A stretch of DNA of 16,835 bases from Chrysochromulina parva (Eukaryota; Haptophyta; Prymnesiales; Chrysochromulinaceae). The stretch is from positions 1-16,835 of the forward strand of contig PJAB01001150.1 of the NCBI GenBank assembly GCA_002887195.1. The letters are read 5' to 3'. This document shows positions 1 through 8,485 of the stretch, piece by piece; position 1 is the first letter of the stretch; each line of letters begins with the position of its first letter. The position numbers were made by a program, and so were the translations under genes. Under the pieces are notes generated by a model, which saw only the letters and a program-made list of their open reading frames with translations, made no database searches and had not been told where the DNA came from.

Positions 1-1
1 G

Positions 2-1270
2 CTCGGGACGATCTTCGTCCTCGAGCCGCTCCAACGGCTGCTCGCCCTCTTCGACCGCGAGCACGCCGTTGAGATCTGGCGGCGCATCATGGAGGCCTTC
101 GCCGCGACGCCGGGTACGTTTGTGGACCCGGTGCTCGTGAATAGCCTGATGCATGTGGCGCGTCAGCTCCATGATTCGATCGATGCGACTTCTTTCGATG
201 ACGAGAGGCGCCAGCTGGGTGTGCTCATCACGGCCTTCATCCGCAAGGTCGGCTTCGGCGCCGACTTTGAGGCACAGCTCTCCTTCTACGTCGACTGCCG
301 CGCCGCCTTCGTCAACCTCGATGCAGTCCACTCGACGCTCGTACTCGGCGTGACGCAACTCATGATGAGCACGCGCGCGCTTGTGCGCGGGCGTCACACG
401 AAGAAGACGGGCGCCTTCGAGCGCGCGTGCGCCGCATTCGTCTTCATCACGGTGCCCACGATCGAGGCGCCGCTCATGCGCATCAAGCTCAACCTGCTCG
501 GCGCGCAGGTCGCGCTCGCGAACCAGCTCCTTCCCCAGGTGGACGCGCTGGTCATGGCGGCCGTGACCGCGGTGCCCGAGGTGCTCGCGGAGGGCGAACA
601 CGCGGAGGCGCAGGGCAACCTGGCCGTTCGGGAGGCGAACGGGCGCGAGGAGGCGCTGCTTGATGTGCTCTCGAGCTTATGTGCCTTCCTCGTCGTGGTG
701 CCAGGCCACCCGAAGAACGGCCCCTTCTATTTGGCCGCCGGCCTGCTCAACCAGGTCCAAAAACCAAAGTTGAAGTGGCGCCTGCTCGCGTCGAAGCCGC
801 TGCTCTACCTGCGCATGCTCGCGCTCTTCTCGACGTACGCGCAGCGCCAGTTGCCGTACCGCGTGCCCGGCGTGGACTCGAACGACGTTCTGTACGCCTC
901 CGAGCCCGAGTACACGGAGAAGCTGCAGGAGCTGATCAGCTCTCTGCTCGGGGAGCTCGAGGCGGCGCTGAGCGCTCTGGGAGAGCTCGCGGCAACGGAG
1001 GCGAACGCGGCGCGGGCGCTCGTGGCGATCCTGACTCAGTGGCTTGAGCTCGCCGTCGGCACCGCCGAACCGAGCAAGCCCATCGTCGCGCTCTGCGCCA
1101 AGCTGCTCGGGCTCGCGGTCAAAGTGGCGCCCACGCCCAATGACAAGGCACAGCTGCGCAACACGGCGGCCCACGTGGCACGCCTCGCAATCCAGCACGG
1201 CGGCGCGTACGTCGACCTGTCCCAGCGGTTGCAGAAGACGCTCTCCGAGTCGGCGGCCCTCAAAAGGTGA
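2..1270 (+). CDS. VPS35L: VPS35L (Retriever complex subunit), 3' part
   Basis: This is the C-terminal part of a VPS35-like protein, the scaffold of the Retriever complex, which with CCC and WASH recycles membrane cargo from endosomes to the cell surface. The frame is open from base 2 through the ATG at 89 with no stop, so that ATG is internal and the gene begins outside the window; 422 residues are visible. The best family signature is the stretch starting FIRKVGFGADFEAQLSFYV (about residues 79-97 here), followed by RAAFVNL, by a basic patch (RGRHTKKTGAF) and by ALANQLLPQVDA, which match the order and spacing I know from animal VPS35L (C16orf62). The rest is helical and Leu/Ala-rich, as expected for an alpha-solenoid. 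It ends in ALKR-stop. Classical retromer VPS35 is the alternative, but these segments fit VPS35L better. Confidence 0.85.
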   Translation, partial: LGTIFVLEPLQRLLALFDREHAVEIWRRIMEAFAATPGTFVDPVLVNSLMHVARQLHDSIDATSFDDERRQLGVLITAFIRKVGFGADFEAQLSFYVDCRAAFVNLDAVHSTLVLGVTQLMMSTRALVRGRHTKKTGAFERACAAFVFITVPTIEAPLMRIKLNLLGAQVALANQLLPQVDALVMAAVTAVPEVLAEGEHAEAQGNLAVREANGREEALLDVLSSLCAFLVVVPGHPKNGPFYLAAGLLNQVQKPKLKWRLLASKPLLYLRMLALFSTYAQRQLPYRVPGVDSNDVLYASEPEYTEKLQELISSLLGELEAALSALGELAATEANAARALVAILTQWLELAVGTAEPSKPIVALCAKLLGLAVKVAPTPNDKAQLRNTAAHVARLAIQHGGAYVDLSQRLQKTLSESAALKR

Positions 1271-1677
1271 GGCGCCAAGATGGGCGACGACCAAGGCGCA
1301 GCAATCTATCCATAGGGGGGGGGCGCGGGGCCACACAACCATCTGCGGCACGACGCGTCCACGCCCTGTTGGATGCGGTTGTTATCGGTGTACGGTGAGA
1401 GTCCGTGACGGCGTCCTCCCTGATGTCATCGCATGTGTGAAGTGTCCGAGAATATGTCAAGCGTGAGGCGTAAGGATGTGCGTTAGTGTGTCCTCCGGAG
1501 AAGCGCGCGTTGTGAAGGCCGCGGGTCAATATTCACAGCATTGCAATTCACACTCAGACTTCCGAAGTTGGCTATTTTTGGATGCCCCTCGGGTTGTCCA
1601 GGGTGCGGACGGCGCTGGCGCGCATCAGCGCGTGCGAGCACGTTTGCGCCTTGCCACGCGCCTCCTAGCCGTCGCCG
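1271..1677. other. Intergenic spacer, VPS35L to polycystin
   Basis: There is no convincing gene here. The spacer must hold the VPS35L 3' UTR and the polycystin promoter and 5' UTR. A run of nine G starts at about 1315. The sequence is less GC-rich around 1520-1580. An in-frame TAG lies at 1666-1668, just before the polycystin ATG. I see no clear TATA box or polyadenylation signal. Confidence 0.6.
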
Positions 1678-4293
1678 ATGGCGGCTATCCGCCGTGAAAT
1701 CAAGGATCTGGAGCGGCAGTTCGATGAGGCGGACAAGGAGTACGCGGAGGTCTCAAAGAAGCTAAAGGACATCACGCAGGAGCGGGCCAATGTGGAGGAG
1801 GAGCTCATTTCGTCAAACGTGCGGCTCAAGCAGCTGATGGGTGAGCTTCATGCGCAAAAGCAGCTGACGGATCAGCAGGAGAAAATCGTGGTGGCCGACA
1901 GCCGCATGACGATGGATGAGCTCTCGCGAAAGGTGGAGACGGCGCTGCTGCAGGTGCTGGAGGAGCGCTTCCGCGACGAGGCGTTCACCTCGGCGATCAC
2001 GGAGCAGTCGGCGGTATCGGTGAGTGATAAGGTGCGCGTCGAGTTTGACGACGACGAGGTCTTCTGGACGCTGCAAGACAACTACACCTTCGAGATGCTG
2101 CTACATGATGCGGCACGCTACTGGGACGTGGCAGCGCAGGATGTGATGCTGGTGGACGAGCGCGGCGCGATCTGGCCCAACGATGGGTACTGCCGGCTGG
2201 AGATGCATCGGAACTCCGCGTCCAAGATCGCGATGAAGATCAAGCCGGTCGCTGTGCAAGTCCAGGACGAGGGCGCCGAGATGTATGGTGCCGAGACCGA
2301 GGTGGAGGAGAGCGAGGAGGAGATGGACCAATCTTTCCTCGCGATCGCCGCGTCGGTCGAGGACGAGCTGCTGCTCGCGCAGGCCAAAGGCGGCACCCTC
2401 ACCACGAAGCAGAAGCTCTCGCTCCGGCGCAAGATGCGCAACGAGCTCTATCTGTTCCTCTTCTTCAGTTTCATCTTTATTTGGACCCTCTACAGCCGGC
2501 GCACGGTGCGCGACGCGTTCCTGCTGCAGGAGGCGATCCAGACGGCGTTCGTGGAGGAGAGCTTCGGTGAGTACGGCGAGAACACCTTCCTCGACATTGC
2601 GAACACCAACGACGTCTTCGATTGGATGCAAGGGCCGCTGCAGAACGGTCTATTCCCCGACGCTCTCTACAGCGGCGCCGCCGTGCCAGACGCCCGGAAA
2701 GGGTATGTGATGACGTACAACCGCGTGGTGGGCAAGATCCGGCTGCGCCAGCTGCGCATCGCGCCCGATACCACGTGCACCCTCTCGAAGCTCATCTCAC
2801 AGACGGACGTGACGAGCAGCGGCATGCATCGCCATCGCCAGTTTGTGGACCACTGCTACGGGCCTTACGACGAGGCCTTTAAATCCACCGCGCCGTTTGG
2901 ACCCCTTGCGGGGCGGCAGGCGGTGGAGGGCGCGGGCGACGGGACCGGTTTCACCTTCTCGACCGACATCGCTAACAAGCTGGAGGGCGTCTACATCTCA
3001 GGGTCCGCGACAGGCGCGAGTTTCGATGGCTCCGGCTTCGTGCGCGACCTCGATCCCCGAAATCGTTCCGCCTATATCGAGGCGCTCCACTTCCTCAAGT
3101 CGAACTTGTGGATAGACGTGCAGACGCGTGCGGTCATCGTCTCGCTGAACACGTACAATGGCAACTACAACTACTACTGCATCTCGCAATTTATGATCGA
3201 GTTCACGCAGGGCGGGAGCGTAGTGCCAAACGCTCTCAACCGCATCCTACGTGTCGACCTGTACGAGCCCAAATCTTTCGAGGAGACGAACCGCATTATA
3301 TTCCTGTACATCCCCGAGGCGATGGTGGTCATCGGCACGATCGCGCAGTGTGTGCACCTCTTGTGGCGCATGTACCGCATGAAAAAAGTCACCAAGAACT
3401 TCCGCAACCTCTTCAAGGACTCGTGGGTGATTGTGGACGTCATCCTCTGTGGCACGCTGGTCTTATCCATCTTTCTGCGCCTCATGTTCTTCCTCAACGA
3501 GAATCGCACGTCCTTCGACCCATTTCCTTTGGTGCCCGAGGACGAGTACCGCGAGATGGCCGAACTCGCACGCAGCTACGGCGGCGTCTTCATCATCGAT
3601 GCCTTCACCATCATGGTCCTCGTCATCAAGTCACTCAAGTACTTTTCGCTGCAACGAGACCTGATGCTGCTCCAGCGCACGCTGTCGCAGGCGATCTCGG
3701 ATCTGGCCGTCTTCCTCCTCATGCTCGTCTTCCTCTTCATGGGTTTCGTCATCATGGGCCTCAACATCTTCGGCATGCAGGCGGCGGGGTTCAAATCGCT
3801 CATCGACACGCTTGGCACGCTCTTCCTCATCCTGCTCGGCGAGTTCGACTTCGAGGAGATGCGCGAGGTCTCGCCGCTCTGGTCGCTCATCTTCTTCATC
3901 TTCTTCGTCGTTTTCATGTTCTTCATCGTGCTCAACATCTTCCTTGCGATCCTGAACGACGCGTATACGGTCGTTCACACCCAAGTCGTGTGGGACGAAC
4001 TCGAGCGCCGCAAGCCGCTCTCGTTGCGCGAGCGCTTCGAGGTGCGCCGTGCGCAGTGGCGCGAGCGGCGCAATATCAACCGCATGCGTAAGATGAAGCG
4101 CGACAAGATCAAGGCTGCGAAGAAGCTCAAGGTGGAGTACGATAAGAAGCAAAAGGAGCGATCGCTCCTTGACCGAATCGGCAAGAAAAAGAAAAAGGCC
4201 GACGCCGAGAAAGCCAAACAGGCCGCCGAGGCTGCGGCCGCCAACCCCGAGAAGAGGAGGACGGCGAAGCGCAAGGACAAGCTGTTCGAATGA
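1678..4293 (+). CDS. PKD2: Polycystin-2-like (TRPP) cation channel
   Basis: An 871-residue polycystin/TRPP channel, a family of ciliary and plasma-membrane cation channels. Order of parts: charged coiled coil (about 1-100); a compact segment that looks like a beta-grasp/ubiquitin-like fold (about 117-192); acidic linker; TM1 (255-273); the extracellular polycystin (TOP) domain (about 275-535) with RLRQLRI, a Cys pair C367/C393, the TAPFGP segment and the YNGNYNYYCISQFMIEF signature (493-509); TM2 (541-563), TM3 (582-605), TM4 (637-656), TM5 (676-698), pore helix with filter ILLGEFDF (717-724), TM6 (734-760); and a highly basic C-terminal helix (765-871). No EF-hand is visible in the tail, unlike animal PKD2. 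An in-frame TAG 10 nt upstream supports the start unless a 5' exon is spliced on. There is no intron in the 2.6 kb. Confidence 0.92.
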   Translation: MAAIRREIKDLERQFDEADKEYAEVSKKLKDITQERANVEEELISSNVRLKQLMGELHAQKQLTDQQEKIVVADSRMTMDELSRKVETALLQVLEERFRDEAFTSAITEQSAVSVSDKVRVEFDDDEVFWTLQDNYTFEMLLHDAARYWDVAAQDVMLVDERGAIWPNDGYCRLEMHRNSASKIAMKIKPVAVQVQDEGAEMYGAETEVEESEEEMDQSFLAIAASVEDELLLAQAKGGTLTTKQKLSLRRKMRNELYLFLFFSFIFIWTLYSRRTVRDAFLLQEAIQTAFVEESFGEYGENTFLDIANTNDVFDWMQGPLQNGLFPDALYSGAAVPDARKGYVMTYNRVVGKIRLRQLRIAPDTTCTLSKLISQTDVTSSGMHRHRQFVDHCYGPYDEAFKSTAPFGPLAGRQAVEGAGDGTGFTFSTDIANKLEGVYISGSATGASFDGSGFVRDLDPRNRSAYIEALHFLKSNLWIDVQTRAVIVSLNTYNGNYNYYCISQFMIEFTQGGSVVPNALNRILRVDLYEPKSFEETNRIIFLYIPEAMVVIGTIAQCVHLLWRMYRMKKVTKNFRNLFKDSWVIVDVILCGTLVLSIFLRLMFFLNENRTSFDPFPLVPEDEYREMAELARSYGGVFIIDAFTIMVLVIKSLKYFSLQRDLMLLQRTLSQAISDLAVFLLMLVFLFMGFVIMGLNIFGMQAAGFKSLIDTLGTLFLILLGEFDFEEMREVSPLWSLIFFIFFVVFMFFIVLNIFLAILNDAYTVVHTQVVWDELERRKPLSLRERFEVRRAQWRERRNINRMRKMKRDKIKAAKKLKVEYDKKQKERSLLDRIGKKKKKADAEKAKQAAEAAAANPEKRRTAKRKDKLFE

Positions 4294-4939
4294 GCACTTG
4301 GTGCCCGCACGACACGAACTTGCAAGGTGCCTGTCTCTAGCTGACGCAGATTAACGATACCCGTACGGGTCTCTAATTTTAATACTCTTCTGAAGCTCGC
4401 ACCGCCAACGAAGCGCCCCGTGCTCGTCGGTATGTTCCATATAGCATTTCGTTATTAGAGCGGCGTTGCTTCTGGCTACCGTACGCTATAGACCCCGGCT
4501 ACTTTCCTACTAGCGCCGTCGCGTACCGACCCGCGACCGGTTCCGTTATAGTTCACCCCGAGCACGCCATAGCTCGGCTGCACGACGCTTCTTCTTTCTA
4601 CCGCGGGGGCGCCGGTGTCCGCACCGCGGCCTCGCCACGCGTTGGGCCGTGGTGGCCCGGGGTCCGTCACTCGACATCCATGCTCGACATCTCGACTCGA
4701 CTACGCGAAACAGCAATCACAGGTCTCGCGGCTCTCCTCTCGCTGCGGGACGGGTCGCGCCGCACACAGACACACCCACACGAGCCACCGCGCGTGCCGT
4801 CCCGGTCCGTCAGCGACTCCGCGTCAGACCGCGCTGTCAATGACACCCCTGACACACCGCTCGTCTCAGCCGCTACGGGATTACATGTACTCGTACGCAC
4901 ACGCGACAACGGCTGAAACTGCTGTCTGTCCGTAGTGCA
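4294..4939. other. Convergent intergenic region, polycystin/carrier
   Basis: The polycystin gene (+) and carrier gene (-) both end into this 646-bp stretch, so it should hold two 3' UTRs. The open frames in it are short, overlap on both strands and have no recognisable domain. One small inverted repeat, CCGAGC / GCTCGG with an 8-base spacer, sits at 4558-4577. Short CACA-type low-complexity tracts lie near 4765-4785. I see nothing else. Confidence 0.55.
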
Positions 4940-5914
4940 TCAGCTTTTGGAGGAGCTCGGGTCCCTAATCGACGATGAGCCGTCCCGAGTTTCCAGCCGC
5001 TCGCGGAGAGCGCCGCCGGTCACGATGATGACGCTCAGTCCGAGCGGCACTCGGAGGAGGCAGCGGAATGCAGCGCCGTTGAAGAGAGCTCCCAGCCCCT
5101 CTTGCTGGAGAATGTAACGACCGCTACCGAGGAAGCTTGCGTAAGAGGCGTAGCCCGCCGAACCCCGCAGGTGCGTCTGCATGCGTGTCTTGATGACATC
5201 GTCCGGGTGGCTGATGGCAGTGCAAGCAAGCCCGCCGAGCACCGCGCCGGCTACCTGCGATGCGAGACCGGCCTTAGCTGCGGACCCATCCGCTCGCTCG
5301 CCGCCGCTGCTGCGTGCCGAAAGCGCCTCCGCAATCTTCTCGCACAGAAAAAACTGGCCTATGCAATATTTGGACTCCCTGTTGATCGTGGCGGTCATGC
5401 CTCTAGTCCACGCCGAAAACCATCCGAGGACACCGGCGCTCGCAGTTGCTTGTACTGCTCGGGCTGCTGGTACGAGGCCACCCTTGCCCATGTTCTGGCC
5501 CTGGATTCGAACCATCTCGAGCGGAGAAAGGATGAGAGAGACCTCGACGCCCACGAGCGCCGCCCCGGTAAGCTCTCGGACACTGCTGCTGCCAGCACCG
5601 CCGCCGTCCAATGCCGAAAGCAGCCGCGCGTTTAATGTGCTGAAGGCAAACATGAACGCCATGTATGGTAGCTTCAGGCTCAGATTGGTGGAGAAGCCCG
5701 CGTACAGTGACTGGATCACGGCCAAGGCAAACCGGGGTATTCCCAACGATGCCTTGCACAGTGGCGCGCCCGTTTTCAGATCCATCAGGAGAGGCCTGCG
5801 ATCCTGCGCGCGGACCTTGAGCGTGTCAATCCAGTGGAAGAGCGTGCAGTCGATTAAGCCCAGGAAAGCTCCCAGGCCGAATTCGGTCCAGACAGACAGG
5901 GTAGACGTTGGCAT
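4940..5914 (-). CDS. Mitochondrial carrier family (SLC25-like) protein
   Basis: A 324-residue member of the mitochondrial carrier family, which exchanges solutes across the inner mitochondrial membrane; the length is usual. The three-repeat layout is visible through the carrier signature PxDxxK. Repeat 1 has WIDTLKVR (28-35), where the usual Pro is Trp. Repeat 2 has PLEMVR (131-136). Repeat 3 has PDDVIKTRMQ (237-246). Hydrophobic helices flank each, and Gly-rich segments (GAFLGL, GAVLGGLACTA) sit at the usual odd-numbered helix positions. The transported substrate cannot be told. The ATG at 5914 is the first in its frame after an upstream in-frame stop at 5984-5986. It lies 155 bp downstream of the coiled-coil gene on the same strand. 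The Ser-rich C-terminal tail (SSSIRDPSSSKS) is not conserved family sequence. Confidence 0.88.
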   Translation of the reverse strand: MPTSTLSVWTEFGLGAFLGLIDCTLFHWIDTLKVRAQDRRPLLMDLKTGAPLCKASLGIPRFALAVIQSLYAGFSTNLSLKLPYMAFMFAFSTLNARLLSALDGGGAGSSSVRELTGAALVGVEVSLILSPLEMVRIQGQNMGKGGLVPAARAVQATASAGVLGWFSAWTRGMTATINRESKYCIGQFFLCEKIAEALSARSSGGERADGSAAKAGLASQVAGAVLGGLACTAISHPDDVIKTRMQTHLRGSAGYASYASFLGSGRYILQQEGLGALFNGAAFRCLLRVPLGLSVIIVTGGALRERLETRDGSSSIRDPSSSKS

Positions 5915-6069
5915 CTTCCTGGACCAAGAGGGTGCAGTCGGTCGGGCAGCAGGGAGAAACTTTGTGCTCGTGACCTGGGACTCTCAAAAGCCGACAAAGA
6001 AGGAGGAGGAGTTCCCTTGGGTGTCGTGGGAGAAAAGTTGGAAAGTTCACTCGTTTCAAGTTTTTTTCG

Positions 6070-7545
6070 CTATCCGCCACCGCCTAGCCTGCTCTCGGCC
6101 ATCTCCACTGCGCTCTCGAGCGTCTGCATCAATGCGTCGCGCCCTGAGAGGGCTTGCAAATGGAGTGACTCCTGCTTGGTCGTCGGCTCGCCGCTCAGCT
6201 CAGCGCGCATGGCGAGGACAGCTGACGCGCACTGCGCGAGGATGCGGGCGTGGCGCTCCTCTGCCGCTTGAATAGCGATGCCCTGAGCCTGCATCTCGGT
6301 CAGCTGCTCGCGAAGCGCGTGGTGCTCCGCGCTGTCGCCGCCGCCGGTGGCCTCCGTCAACTCGAGATCCCGCTTCAGCTTCTCGTTGCGCTCCTCGGCC
6401 TGCCCGAGCTCCTTGCGGACGGCCTCGAGCTCACGCATCCGCTCCTCGTGCTCGCGGTCCTCTGCCGCCAGCCTCTCGCAGATCAGCTCCAAGTCCTCAT
6501 CGCAGGCCATCAGCTCACTCAGCGTGAGGACGACTTCACGAAGAGAACGCGGCATGGGCTTGTGGGCGAGAAGGCCCTCCTTGTCGGCGGTCGGCGGCCA
6601 GTAGTGCTCCTTGACGCGCGCCTTGTGCAGCGCGGCCGCGCCGCCGCCCGTAGCCGCGTTCGTCGCGGACGCCATACGCTCACGCAGGCGCGAGCGCGCC
6701 TGCCGTGCCTGCAGCTCGACTGCATGCAGCTGCCCGGCCATCTGCTGGCGCTGCACCGTTCGTAGCCGCGCGCGGCGCTCGGCCGCGTCCTCCACCCGAC
6801 GCGCGTGCGAGAGGGCCGAGTCGCGCCGGCTCGACGCGTTCCGGATGCTGCTCTCGCACTCCGCATTGAGCGCCTGCTGCTCACGGATCTGAAGCTCGAG
6901 ATCGCGGAGCTTCTCGAGGAAGACCAGCCTCTCCTTGCGAAGGTGGTCGACCTCCTCGCGCAGCTTGGTGGCGCCGGCGGTCGCGTCGTCGGCCGCGCTG
7001 AGCGTCCGGATGACCGCCTTCACCAGCGGTCCGGTCGCTCTCGCCTTCATCGCCCTCCGATTCTGAATCAGCCGCGACGCATCATCCCGAACCTGCGCAA
7101 AGTCCGACTCTGCTTGCTCGAGTTGGATCGTCAGCTCCATCGCTCGGCGCCCCTCGTTGTCGAGGGCGCCACTCAGCCTGCTGTGCTCCGCCTGCAGCCG
7201 CGCGAGCTTCGTCGAGCTCGCATTGGCTGCCAGCGATGAGTTGTACCGTTGCTCCGCTGCCGCCTCGTTTGCGAGCTGATACGCTTGCCGCTCGAGCACC
7301 GCAATCTGCTGTTTCTGCGCCCGGATGACTTGCGCGACCTCGCGCCGAAAGGCCTCGGCATCGGCCTCGGCCGCGCGTAGACGCTCGTTCTCATCGTCGT
7401 CGTCCTCCGCATGCATGGTGACGCACGCGGAAGGGCAGGTGGCAAGGCTTCTTCTCCAACGCCCGTTTGCGGAATTATTCGACCGCAGTGAGAGAAATTC
7501 TGCACCAAATAACTCCAGTTGTTCGTGCATTAGTCGACTGATCAT
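6070..7545 (-). CDS. Coiled-coil protein, outer dynein arm docking complex (DC2/ODA1, CCDC63/CCDC114)-like
   Basis: A 491-residue, almost wholly coiled-coil protein rich in Glu, Arg, Ala and Gln. Three segments match in order what I know of DC2/ODA1 and CCDC63/CCDC114, which anchor outer dynein arms to axonemal doublets: ERLRAAEADAEAFRREVAQV (54-73), the first coiled-coil block; the LREEVDHLRKERLVFLEKL block (about 193-211); and LMACDEDLELICERLAAEDR (about 343-362), which resembles the conserved segment near the middle of DC2. The first coiled coil starts only after residue 44. The ATG at 7414-7416 (Met44) would give a shorter protein that starts MHAEDDDDE, and the first 43 residues look like unconserved leader, so the start is uncertain. 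It ends in four Gly. A generic coiled-coil protein is the alternative; the docking-complex call is an inference from pattern only. Confidence 0.62.
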   Translation of the reverse strand: MISRLMHEQLELFGAEFLSLRSNNSANGRWRRSLATCPSACVTMHAEDDDDENERLRAAEADAEAFRREVAQVIRAQKQQIAVLERQAYQLANEAAAEQRYNSSLAANASSTKLARLQAEHSRLSGALDNEGRRAMELTIQLEQAESDFAQVRDDASRLIQNRRAMKARATGPLVKAVIRTLSAADDATAGATKLREEVDHLRKERLVFLEKLRDLELQIREQQALNAECESSIRNASSRRDSALSHARRVEDAAERRARLRTVQRQQMAGQLHAVELQARQARSRLRERMASATNAATGGGAAALHKARVKEHYWPPTADKEGLLAHKPMPRSLREVVLTLSELMACDEDLELICERLAAEDREHEERMRELEAVRKELGQAEERNEKLKRDLELTEATGGGDSAEHHALREQLTEMQAQGIAIQAAEERHARILAQCASAVLAMRAELSGEPTTKQESLHLQALSGRDALMQTLESAVEMAESRLGGGG

Positions 7546-7584
7546 TTACCATTCCACAGAGTCGAGTGGAATTCACACCAAGAA
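7546..7584. promoter_or_regulatory. Short divergent promoter region with inverted repeat
   Basis: Only 39 bp separate the head-to-head starts of the coiled-coil gene (-) and the PhyH gene (+), or 168 bp if the coiled-coil gene starts at Met44. The spacer holds an inverted repeat with 7-base arms, ATTCCAC (7551-7557) and GTGGAAT (7566-7572), separated by eight bases. It could be a binding site serving both genes. This is an inference from position and symmetry. Confidence 0.35.
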
Positions 7585-8397
7585 ATGCGACGCCGGTTTG
7601 GCTTCGCCGCGGGACTGGCCACGACTGCCATAGGCTGTCGGCACCTCGACCGCAAGCGTCGCCCGCACGACACGTCGACTCGCAACACATCCGACCTCGA
7701 CGCCGCGTTGCATACAATCCAAGCGAACGGGCTTGCCGTCATGCACGCATACGTGGACCAGCCCAAGCTGGAGGCTTGTCGTTTGACAGGCTCGTACCAG
7801 AGCATGCCGGCCGCAGCGAGTGCGACGGCCACCGCAGAGTGGCGCCTCTCTGCATTTGGAAGATATCATCGAATCAGTTTCGACGAGGAGGACGTGGCTG
7901 CGTTCGAGGCAGTTGAGCGGCTCTTCCTGCCACTCGTGAAAGCATTCTTTGAGGCGGACGGCGGCACATCACGCGACGTGTACAGGAGTGAGCTGCAGCT
8001 ACTGACGGCAACGCCCGAGTCGAAGAGCCAGATGTGGCACTCCGACAACCAGCAGCGAGGGCTCACGGTCGTGGTACCGCTTGTCGACTTCACACGCGAA
8101 AATGGTGCCACACAGTTGCTGCCGGGCTCGCACGACGCGTCATGGCGGCGCGTGGCACGCGGCGGTGGCGAGGTGGTGGTAGCGCCTGTTGGAAGCATCA
8201 TCATATATGATGCGCGGACGTACCACCGTGGGCTGGGCAATCGCACGGACGAGTCACGGCCTGCCCTCGTCTTCCGGTATGACCGTACCCAGACACCACC
8301 GCCTGGGTGCGGAGTGGCACAGGCGCTCTCGCACGCCTTGCTGGCGACAGCTCTGCACATGGTCGCTTCGATGTGGCGTGAAATAGCAGAGGGATGA
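7585..8397 (+). CDS. PhyH-family Fe(II)/2-oxoglutarate dioxygenase
   Basis: A 270-residue member of the phytanoyl-CoA dioxygenase (PhyH) family of non-haem iron, 2-oxoglutarate-dependent oxygenases. The iron-binding triad is visible: H152-x-D154 in QMWHSDNQQ, and H214 in ARTYHRGLGNR. R225 in ESRPALVF sits where the 2-oxoglutarate carboxylate is bound. The typical stretch ENGATQLLPGSH (172-183) and the GSIIIYDA strand (203-210) support the family. The substrate cannot be inferred. The N-terminus (MRRRFGFAAGLATTAIGC) is basic then hydrophobic and may be a targeting signal or short anchor. The C-terminus after residue 240 is helical and not part of the catalytic fold. CruP follows 88 bp downstream on the same strand. 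Confidence 0.85.
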   Translation: MRRRFGFAAGLATTAIGCRHLDRKRRPHDTSTRNTSDLDAALHTIQANGLAVMHAYVDQPKLEACRLTGSYQSMPAAASATATAEWRLSAFGRYHRISFDEEDVAAFEAVERLFLPLVKAFFEADGGTSRDVYRSELQLLTATPESKSQMWHSDNQQRGLTVVVPLVDFTRENGATQLLPGSHDASWRRVARGGGEVVVAPVGSIIIYDARTYHRGLGNRTDESRPALVFRYDRTQTPPPGCGVAQALSHALLATALHMVASMWREIAEG

Positions 8398-8485
8398 TCG
8401 TGTTAACGCTTCTTTTTCGAAAAGAGTCAGCGCGTTCACAGCAAAATAATGGCGCCCTGTCCTCGCACGGCCGATTCCTCCCAGC

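Noticed and set aside
3108..4091. Long open frame on the + strand inside the polycystin gene
   Set aside because: It is an alternate-frame shadow of GC-rich coding sequence; it is His/Arg-rich without domain, while the other frame has the full polycystin signature.
5505..5525. GATTCGAACC box resembling a tRNA T-arm
   Set aside because: It is inside the carrier coding frame and no acceptor, D or anticodon arm can be paired around it.
5181..6275. 364-codon open frame antisense to the carrier gene
   Set aside because: It mirrors the carrier CDS and has no recognisable domain; the minus strand has all three carrier repeats.
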